NCBI GenBank assembly: GCA_003385605.1
Contig: QQUU01000073.1
Coordinates: 1-40,261, forward strand
DNA: 40,261 bases
Direction of reading: 5' to 3'
Source of the DNA: Bacteroidota bacterium
GTDB lineage: Bacteria; Bacteroidota; Bacteroidia; Flavobacteriales; Schleiferiaceae
Below the pieces are notes generated by a model. It searched no databases. It was not told the DNA's origin and was given only the letters and a program-made list of their open reading frames with translations. How positions within the stretch are numbered: position 1 is the first letter of the stretch; the number at the start of each line of letters is the position of its first letter. Position numbers and translations under genes: made by a program. Shown here one piece after another: positions 34,525 to 40,261 of this stretch.

Positions 34525-36903
34525 ATGTCAGTTAGAAATTGGACTACTAAGATAACATCAAAACGTTGCATTGTTCAGGCTTTGGTGCTAGTCTTTACTA
34601 TGGCTTCTGTGAATCAGGTAGTTGCGCAATACAAGACCTTAGATAAAAGCGAAACTTTGGCTGAAATGCAGCGCTTTGCTTCGGGCAAAAGAGTGCTTTA
34701 TATGGCGGCCCATCCTGACGATGAAAACACCCGTTTGATAGCTTGGTTATCTAATGCTTTGGACGCAGAGACCACCTATCTTTCACTGACTAGAGGCTCC
34801 GGAGGGCAAAACCTCATTGGCGATGAATTAGGTGCTGACTTAGGGGTCATTCGTGAGCACGAATTGCGTGCTGCCCGCAGTGTAGATGGTGGGAACCAAC
34901 GTTTTACCGATGCCTTGGACTTTGGATATTCCAAAAGTGTGGACGAGGTGTGGACCAAATGGGACCACGACGATCTACAGCTGCAAGCTGTGCGCACCAT
35001 CCGTGAACTTAAGCCAGATTTTATCATAACGCGTTTTCCGCCTGACGAAAGGGCAGGCCACGGTCACCATACGGCATCGGCGGAATTGGCCATTGAATGT
35101 GCTGAGCTAGCTGCAGACGAGACCTACGACACAGAAACGACAGCATGGTCGGTGCAGGGCGTTTGGTGGAATACATCTGTATGGTGGGACCCAACACTCA
35201 AAGACGATCCGGAAGCAGTTCAGCTCGATATGAGTGGTTTTGATCCACTTTTAGGGGAGACCTATGGTGCCATTGGTGATGCTGCACGTTCCATGCACAA
35301 ATGCCAAGGCTTTGGTGTTCCAATTAACCGCGGTCCGCGCGAAGAGTATTTTAAAAAGCTCTGGGGCGGTGGAGATCTTGCGGGTTATCTAGATACAGAA
35401 ACTTCTACCATGGAGGACGACGCTGTGTTGGCTTCGGATGCTGCTTTTGCCTTAGAGATTGGCGATAGAAGCCAAGCCATTTCTAAGTGGGCTGCATTGG
35501 GCGCGTCACTACTTGAAAAATCGGCCCCTACTTCCGATAAGTACCAACGTTGGCAACAAGTGATGCTACATCTCTTAGGGGTGTATGCTGAGGTCTTTAC
35601 CTCGGAAAATCCTTTGATGGAAAACACGGCACATCCTGCATTGCTTAAGGTACAAAGCATGAATCCTGAAGTAAAGGTGTCTATTGCTGCGGTCATGACG
35701 GCAGGAAAAAACATGGGATTAAATCCCGCCCAAGAAGTTACTGGGGAAGGCTTTGAGCTCGAAATTGATTTAATGTTGGGCAGAGAACAAGCTACTAATG
35801 TGGTCAAGGTTCGCTTGGAGAGCGATGAATCTATCATCATGCTCCATCTATTACCTGTCGCCAAGCTTGTCGACCGCGCCATCGGGGAGTACCGTGAAGC
35901 CATAGCCATTGAGCCCGCCGTTCATGCGAAGTTCGACCAAAGAGTGTATTGGAGCACGGGAAAAGGAGCAGCAGTAGGATATTCTATCCATGCGAATAAT
36001 GCAGGTAAACAGCAATGGACTGTACTCGCTGAAAATAGTCAAGGGTCTAACGTTTGGATGGATTCCAGGGAAGAAGCGCTTTCTCAAGGCTGGAATCACT
36101 TCACAGCAGAGGTGCCAAAATCGGTCGAGAAAGGAAAATTCACACTTCATATTGCACCGCATTCCATGATGGAGGGCATGTCTTTTGCCTTACCGATGAT
36201 GAAGGAAGAACACAAGATTTCCTACCCGCACATCGGTACGCATTACCGCTATATGGAAGCTACAAGCACTCTTGCTGTGCTTGATCTGAATAAAAAGCGC
36301 ATCAAGGTGGGCTACATTGAAGGGGCCGGTGATATCATGGATGAAACCTTGGAGAATTTGGGGTACGAGGTACTTCGGATTACGGAGGACACCCCGGATT
36401 TATGGAACGAAGTAGATGCTGTGCTTGTGGGAATTCGTGCCTTCAATACCGAGAAATGGCTCATGAATAGCGGGGATAGAATCAAGACCTTCGTTGAAGG
36501 TGGTGGAAACTTTGTCGTGACGTACACGACTGCTGGAAGAAGCGGTATTCAGCTGCCAACGCCGCTGCCGCTAACGATCGGAAGAGATCGTGTAACCGAA
36601 GAGGACGCGCCTATTAGCATGAGCACACACTCGATACTTTCTTCCCCAAATGAGATTACATCGAAAGATTTTGATTATTGGGTACAGGAGCGCGGATTGT
36701 ACTTCCCGAAATCTTATGAAGGGTTCGCTGAAGTACTCACGATTACAGAAAGTACAGGTACGAACTATTCTAACAGCACTGTTGTTGGGCATTATGGAAA
36801 AGGTTCCGTAATTTACACGGGATTGTCACTGTTTAGGGAACTGCCGGCAGGTGTTCCAGGTGCCATGAAACTTTTACAAAACATACTCCATTATGACCAT
36901 TAA
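34525..36903 (+). CDS. Secreted PIG-L family (LmbE-like) deacetylase with C-terminal ThuA/GATase-like domain
   Basis: 792 residues. The N-terminus has basic residues (Arg4, Lys9, Lys13, Arg14) and a hydrophobic stretch ending VVAQ (about 15-35), a signal peptide; the only later Met (26) would destroy it, so ATG 34525 is kept. The PIG-L domain (about 55-290) has the Zn site AHPDDE (62-67) and GHGHH (178-182). Such enzymes remove N-acetyl groups from GlcNAc-type sugars. A middle beta-rich region follows, and about 595-790 is a flavodoxin-like ThuA/glutamine-amidotransferase-like domain (GYIEGAGDIMDETL, AVLVGIRAFNT, GGGNFVVTYTT) without a clear catalytic triad. A miniprotein and SSS symporter 2 follow in overlap, suggesting periplasmic processing of an amino sugar conjugate then uptake (inference). 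Confidence 0.88.
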   Translation: MSVRNWTTKITSKRCIVQALVLVFTMASVNQVVAQYKTLDKSETLAEMQRFASGKRVLYMAAHPDDENTRLIAWLSNALDAETTYLSLTRGSGGQNLIGDELGADLGVIREHELRAARSVDGGNQRFTDALDFGYSKSVDEVWTKWDHDDLQLQAVRTIRELKPDFIITRFPPDERAGHGHHTASAELAIECAELAADETYDTETTAWSVQGVWWNTSVWWDPTLKDDPEAVQLDMSGFDPLLGETYGAIGDAARSMHKCQGFGVPINRGPREEYFKKLWGGGDLAGYLDTETSTMEDDAVLASDAAFALEIGDRSQAISKWAALGASLLEKSAPTSDKYQRWQQVMLHLLGVYAEVFTSENPLMENTAHPALLKVQSMNPEVKVSIAAVMTAGKNMGLNPAQEVTGEGFELEIDLMLGREQATNVVKVRLESDESIIMLHLLPVAKLVDRAIGEYREAIAIEPAVHAKFDQRVYWSTGKGAAVGYSIHANNAGKQQWTVLAENSQGSNVWMDSREEALSQGWNHFTAEVPKSVEKGKFTLHIAPHSMMEGMSFALPMMKEEHKISYPHIGTHYRYMEATSTLAVLDLNKKRIKVGYIEGAGDIMDETLENLGYEVLRITEDTPDLWNEVDAVLVGIRAFNTEKWLMNSGDRIKTFVEGGGNFVVTYTTAGRSGIQLPTPLPLTIGRDRVTEEDAPISMSTHSILSSPNEITSKDFDYWVQERGLYFPKSYEGFAEVLTITESTGTNYSNSTVVGHYGKGSVIYTGLSLFRELPAGVPGAMKLLQNILHYDH

Positions 36904-37006
36904 GACGACACAGACATTGAATTGGAAGAAGTACTACATCGGCGTAATTGCCCTTCTAGTCGTTGAGATTGTTTTGTTTTACTTCATCACGCGCGATTTC
37001 GTATAA
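36893..37006 (+). CDS. 37-residue single-pass membrane miniprotein
   Basis: This gene is easily missed because of its length. ATG 36893 lies 11 nt inside the end of the PIG-L gene, in another frame, and TAA 37004-37006 is followed at once by the ATG of the symporter with no spacer. The product starts MTIKTTQTLNWKKYYIG, basic and presumably cytoplasmic, has one hydrophobic helix (about 16-32, VIALLVVEIVLFYFI), and ends TRDFV. The positive-inside rule predicts N-in, C-out topology. Overlap on one side and zero spacing on the other suggest it is translated and coupled. Some SSS transporters have small partner subunits (such as DUF485 or DUF4212 proteins), but those have two helices and are about 80 or more residues, so this would be a different kind. 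Function unknown. Confidence 0.7.
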   Translation: MTIKTTQTLNWKKYYIGVIALLVVEIVLFYFITRDFV

Positions 37007-38662
37007 ATGCACCCATTAGATTGGATCGTATTAGGGGCTACACTAGCACTAATCGTAGGTTACGGGGTATATAAGACCCGTAAGAGCGCTACTGCAAGCG
37101 AACTTTTAAGCGGCTCTAAGACTGTAAGCCCTTGGACCATTGGTTTAGGGATTATGGCTACCCAAGCTTCGGCCATTACTTTTTTAAGTACCCCTGGACA
37201 GGCCTTTGCCAATGACATGGGTTTTATCCAATTCTATTTTGGAATGCCCCTTGCCGTCGTATTGGTCAGCATGTTCTTTGTGCCGGCCTATCGAAAGATG
37301 CGTGCTATCACCGCATACCAATTTTTGGAAGAGCGCTTCGACCGTAAGACGCGCCTTTTCACCGCAGCATTGTTTTTGACCTCTAGAGGCCTGAGCGCGG
37401 GTATCACCATTTTCGCTCCGGCCATCGTTCTTTCTGCAGCCATTGGTGTACCGCTAAATACCATGATTATCATCATAGGTGCTATTGTTGTCGTCTACAC
37501 GGTAAGTGGCGGTTCTGCGGCTGTTGCCGTTACCCAGAAATGGCAGATGACGGTCATTCTTTTAGGCATGGCAATCGCAGCGACCATTTTGATCAATCTC
37601 ATTCCAGTGAGCATGTACGATGCCTACCACATTGCCGGAAATATGGGCAAGCTGAACATCGTGAATACTTCCTTTGACCCGGGAACGCGTTACACGCTGT
37701 GGTCCGGTCTGGCTGGTGGTTTATTCCTGTCACTCAGCTACCTAGGTACAGATCAAAGCCAAGTACAGCGCTATTTAGGTGCTGAGGACGAACGCAGTTC
37801 GAAATTCGGCTTGCTGTTCAACGCCACCTTCAAGGTGCCTATGCAGTTCGCTATTCTTGCCATTGGTGTCCTGCTCTTTGTTTTTTACCAATTCGTCAAA
37901 CCTCCTGTGTTCTTTAACCAAAGCGAGATTGACCGCGCTCCGGCCAGGATTCAGCAGCAACTTCAGTCGCTAGAGCTCGAGCACGCCTTAGCTTGGGATT
38001 TTAAGCGCGAGGCATTGGTCAATGCAGATTGGGAGGGTGCTCGATACTACGATGGACTTCAAGAACAATACCGTGCTTCCTACATGGATTTGCTCAACGA
38101 AAACTTGAGTGGATTTCAACCAAAGGATACAGATTATGTATTCATCACCTTCATTCTTGAGAACCTACCTAAAGGACTTATCGGGCTATTGTTGGCAGTA
38201 ATTATTAGTGCGGCCATGTCTTCGACCGCCGGTGAAGTCAGTGCTTTGGCCACAACAACCTATGTGGATTATTTCCAAGTATTCTATGGACACAAGGACC
38301 ACAATGAGAAACGTACGATCAGAACACTCGTTCTTATTTGGGGTATTGCTGCCATACTTGTGGCACTAGCAGCCCCGCTTTATGAGAATCTTATTCAGCT
38401 GGTCAATGTGCTCGGTAGCCTGTTCTATGGTACCATCCTCGGCATCTTCCTGGTGGGATTGTTCTTGAAAAAAGTAGGTGGTAGCCAAGTGTTTGTGGGC
38501 GGGCTCATCGCGCAGGCGACCATTTTTATATGCCACTACCTAAATTCCACCGGTGTGCTTTCTATAGGATTCTTGTGGTACAATGTGATTGCCACGCTGA
38601 TTGTGATCGGCGTATCGCTGCTGCTACACGTTGGCTTTAAACGAGGTACCGTTTACGGATAA
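37007..38662 (+). CDS. Sodium:solute symporter (SSS family) 2
   Basis: 551 residues with an SSS core of about 13 helices. Hallmarks: LSTPGQAFANDMG (60-72), VYTVSGGSAAVAVTQ (163-177), the GTDQSQVQRYLG signature (247-258) and the Na2-site helix SAAMSSTAGEVSALATT (401-417). A soluble insert of about 75 residues (about 300-375), rich in Q, E and aromatic residues, is longer than in symporter 1 and may carry a regulatory or partner contact. It belongs to the SGLT/NIS-like branch. The gene is directly preceded by the miniprotein and the PIG-L deacetylase, so the natural guess is uptake of a product of that enzyme. The convergent YkgJ gene begins its stop codon 2 nt after this one's, with no terminator between. 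Confidence 0.92.
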   Translation: MHPLDWIVLGATLALIVGYGVYKTRKSATASELLSGSKTVSPWTIGLGIMATQASAITFLSTPGQAFANDMGFIQFYFGMPLAVVLVSMFFVPAYRKMRAITAYQFLEERFDRKTRLFTAALFLTSRGLSAGITIFAPAIVLSAAIGVPLNTMIIIIGAIVVVYTVSGGSAAVAVTQKWQMTVILLGMAIAATILINLIPVSMYDAYHIAGNMGKLNIVNTSFDPGTRYTLWSGLAGGLFLSLSYLGTDQSQVQRYLGAEDERSSKFGLLFNATFKVPMQFAILAIGVLLFVFYQFVKPPVFFNQSEIDRAPARIQQQLQSLELEHALAWDFKREALVNADWEGARYYDGLQEQYRASYMDLLNENLSGFQPKDTDYVFITFILENLPKGLIGLLLAVIISAAMSSTAGEVSALATTTYVDYFQVFYGHKDHNEKRTIRTLVLIWGIAAILVALAAPLYENLIQLVNVLGSLFYGTILGIFLVGLFLKKVGGSQVFVGGLIAQATIFICHYLNSTGVLSIGFLWYNVIATLIVIGVSLLLHVGFKRGTVYG

Positions 38663-38664
38663 CC

Positions 38665-39168
38665 CTACACTCGAGCTTTCATTCGTTCTACCATTTCATA
38701 CACCGCAGGGCAGTGACGCACATTGGTCTCTGTCAGACCTAGAATGGACTTCATGTTCGGGTGATCCGTGTGCGGATATTGCCGGCAAGCCTTTGGCGCA
38801 TATTCGTAGATGGTGCATTTATTCGTGGCCAATTCTAAAAACGGGCACGGCAAGCTTTTCATCACCCAATCGCCATCTTCATCCACACGTAAATACTGCT
38901 TCTCGAAGTCAGCCGGTTTCATGCCTTGCTTTTTCGAGATGCGCTGAATGTCCTGTTTGGTGAGCAGGGGCCCTGTCGCACGGCAACACCGTGCACATTT
39001 CAGGCAATCCGTTTCGGCAAAGACTTCCTCATGCATCGCATGAAATTGGGCATTGAGCTTCTTGCCATCTTGCTTGGACAATCGGCCAAAGAACTTCTTG
39101 TTCTCTTTTCTTTTTGAACGAGCGAGGTCTTTAAAATCTGGCCATATGCGTTCAAGGTAATTAGCCAT
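38665..39168 (-). CDS. YkgJ family cysteine cluster protein
   Basis: 167 residues. Eight cysteines follow the YkgJ pattern (Cys55, 58, 61, 62, 108, 118, 128 and 153): CLKCARCC, then LPCPFL, NKCTIYE and PKACRQYP. The family probably binds zinc or an iron-sulfur centre; its function is not established. The N-terminal 45 residues are basic and helical, with no signal peptide, so it is cytoplasmic. Its ATG lies 8 nt inside the upstream TlpA-like gene, so the two are co-transcribed and probably coupled; both concern thiol or metal chemistry, which may or may not be meaningful. Confidence 0.9.
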   Translation of the reverse strand: MANYLERIWPDFKDLARSKRKENKKFFGRLSKQDGKKLNAQFHAMHEEVFAETDCLKCARCCRATGPLLTKQDIQRISKKQGMKPADFEKQYLRVDEDGDWVMKSLPCPFLELATNKCTIYEYAPKACRQYPHTDHPNMKSILGLTETNVRHCPAVYEMVERMKARV

Positions 39169-40261
39169 TCGCTTTTGCTACCAAAGCTTCTAGTTCTTCT
39201 CTGGTCTCCTTGACGTAGGTCTCGTATTCCTTGGTAGATGGCCCGTAAAAACCCGTATGAATCTTCACTACATTACCCTGGTGATCTAACATGATAGAGG
39301 TAGGGTAGCTTCGAATCTGTTCCAACGGCAAAACAGCATTGCGGTCTTGTTTAGGACCGTACGTCGCAATCACCATGGGGAAGGAGGTGCCTAGATCGCG
39401 CTCCATTTTCTGCACGGCTGCTGTGGCTTTTTCCAATGTCCCGCTGTATTCGTAGCTCAAGCCATAGACATCAATGGCTCCTTCAAATTCACGATAGTAC
39501 TGGTCCAATACACGGCCTTCGTCCATACAGTTCGGACACCATGACCCTTGAATGGCCAAGATGGTAGGCTTGGTGATCGTACGACTATCAAAGTGAACAG
39601 TATCGCCATTCAATCCAGGAAGATGCCACTCGATGTGCGTATAGTCTTCTCGCAACTTTGACATTTCCTCTGGGTTCTCTAACACTGCACCTTCGTCAGC
39701 AGTACCGGAGAAAGTATAGTAACCGGTCATTCCCGCCCAAACGTGTCCTTCAATGTTGCCATCAGCTACTTCGGCACTTACTTTATAAATGAATCGGCCG
39801 TCGAAGCCCATGAGCTCAAAACCGCCTTCAACTTCGTAACCGGTCATGAATCTGCTGTCCCCGGTAGAAGTGGCGATAGTCCCAACGAGAACGCCTTCTT
39901 TTTTGCTGAGTTGTAGTAATGCCGGCTTTTCCTGATCGCCTATGTAGCGGGTAATGGCATATTGGCTCGAGAATTCTGAAGGACTCTGCTCATAGGTCAT
40001 GCGTCCTGGAACGAGCTCAAGCGGTAAACGATAATTGTTTGCATCAGTGCGGTAGTATTCTCCTTTATACCCGTCCTCTGTAGCTACTAGCCAGAGGTCC
40101 GAGGCGAACACTGGGAAAGTACCTCTAAGGGTATCTTCTCCGCTGAGTGCTACTTCAAAAGACTCTTGTACTCCATTGTAAAACGTTAGGACGTTTTCTT
40201 CATAATGCACGTTAAACGATACACGGGTAGAATCATTTTGGATAATGGATCCAATGAAATC
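39161..40261 (-). CDS. TlpA-like thioredoxin-fold lipoprotein/periplasmic protein (5' end outside the window)
   Basis: The frame is open to the right edge, 366 codons visible, so the start lies beyond the window; the first in-frame candidate, GTG at 40210, interrupts a continuous beta-rich sequence (IQNDSTRVSFNVHYEENVL) and is rejected. The N-terminal about 200 residues form a beta-rich domain, and the last about 150 a thioredoxin fold with the redox motif WCPNC (242-245 of the visible part) and cis-Pro region SYPTSIMLD. This is the TlpA/ResA-like layout common in Bacteroidota. Such proteins reduce disulfides or serve cytochrome maturation or oxidative defence in the periplasm. Export is inferred from the family because the signal peptide is not in view. 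Confidence 0.88.
   Translation of the reverse strand, partial: DFIGSIIQNDSTRVSFNVHYEENVLTFYNGVQESFEVALSGEDTLRGTFPVFASDLWLVATEDGYKGEYYRTDANNYRLPLELVPGRMTYEQSPSEFSSQYAITRYIGDQEKPALLQLSKKEGVLVGTIATSTGDSRFMTGYEVEGGFELMGFDGRFIYKVSAEVADGNIEGHVWAGMTGYYTFSGTADEGAVLENPEEMSKLREDYTHIEWHLPGLNGDTVHFDSRTITKPTILAIQGSWCPNCMDEGRVLDQYYREFEGAIDVYGLSYEYSGTLEKATAAVQKMERDLGTSFPMVIATYGPKQDRNAVLPLEQIRSYPTSIMLDHQGNVVKIHTGFYGPSTKEYETYVKETREELEALVAKANG

Noticed and set aside
40208-40210. GTG as start of the TlpA-like gene
   Set aside because: The frame remains open to the window edge with a sequence continuous with the beta-rich domain, so the gene is cut, not complete.
1-40261. Insertion sequences, integrases, phage or toxin-antitoxin genes
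   Set aside because: No transposase, integrase, terminal inverted repeat or recognisable toxin/antitoxin pair is seen on either strand.

Overview
The window is about 40 kb of a Bacteroidota chromosome, most likely a marine member of the Flavobacteriales (Cryomorphaceae/Schleiferiaceae-like; the family level is inference). The signs are two giant secreted proteins with type IX secretion (T9SS) C-terminal sorting domains, promoter elements resembling the Bacteroidota TTTG / TAnnTTTG type, weak Shine-Dalgarno signals, and typical gene neighbours (recR, dapF-GNAT-mltG, long-form GAPDH, two SSS symporters). No tRNA, rRNA, CRISPR array, insertion sequence or phage gene is visible. The gene order looks like compact core genome with small accessory inserts.

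Layout. (1) 1-4484: the tail of an upstream gene, then two SGNH-fold hydrolases and an MBOAT O-acyltransferase, coupled by ATGA overlaps; this is a cell-surface polysaccharide O-acetylation module. (2) 4533-5228: a lower-GC NERD-domain gene. (3) 5345-11338: a Ycf48/BNR-like beta-propeller protein, a tandem universal stress protein, a SulP anion transporter with an unusual C-terminal domain, miaE and gcvT, ending at a very strong terminator that gcvT runs into without a stop codon. (4) 11380-12394: a small unknown gene on the minus strand with its own promoter and terminator, and an Lrp/AsnC regulator. (5) 12422-15468 minus: long-form GAPDH and an HtrA protease. (6) 15571-17878: dapF, GNAT acetyltransferase and mltG, again with ATGA coupling. 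(7) 17968-22746 minus: a 1592-residue T9SS surface protein made of about five jelly-roll modules. (8) 22878-28314 minus: recR, a glycosyltransferase fused to a decayed phosphoglycosyltransferase-like region, a 2-oxoacid dehydrogenase E2, a DEDDh exonuclease and an FAH-family hydrolase. (9) 28352-29767: SSS symporter 1, meeting tail to tail with a 1586-residue T9SS subtilase (29764-34524 minus). (10) 34525-38662: secreted PIG-L deacetylase, an unlisted 37-residue membrane miniprotein and SSS symporter 2, tightly coupled. (11) 38665-40261 minus: a YkgJ cysteine-cluster protein and a TlpA-like thioredoxin cut by the window edge.

Most worth following up: the gcvT reading frame that passes through its own intrinsic terminator (a predicted non-stop mRNA or a sequence error); the 37-residue membrane protein between PIG-L and symporter 2; the glycosyltransferase/degenerate phosphoglycosyltransferase fusion; the SulP C-terminal domain; and the abutting divergent starts at CATATG (34522-34527), which leave no intergenic promoter.
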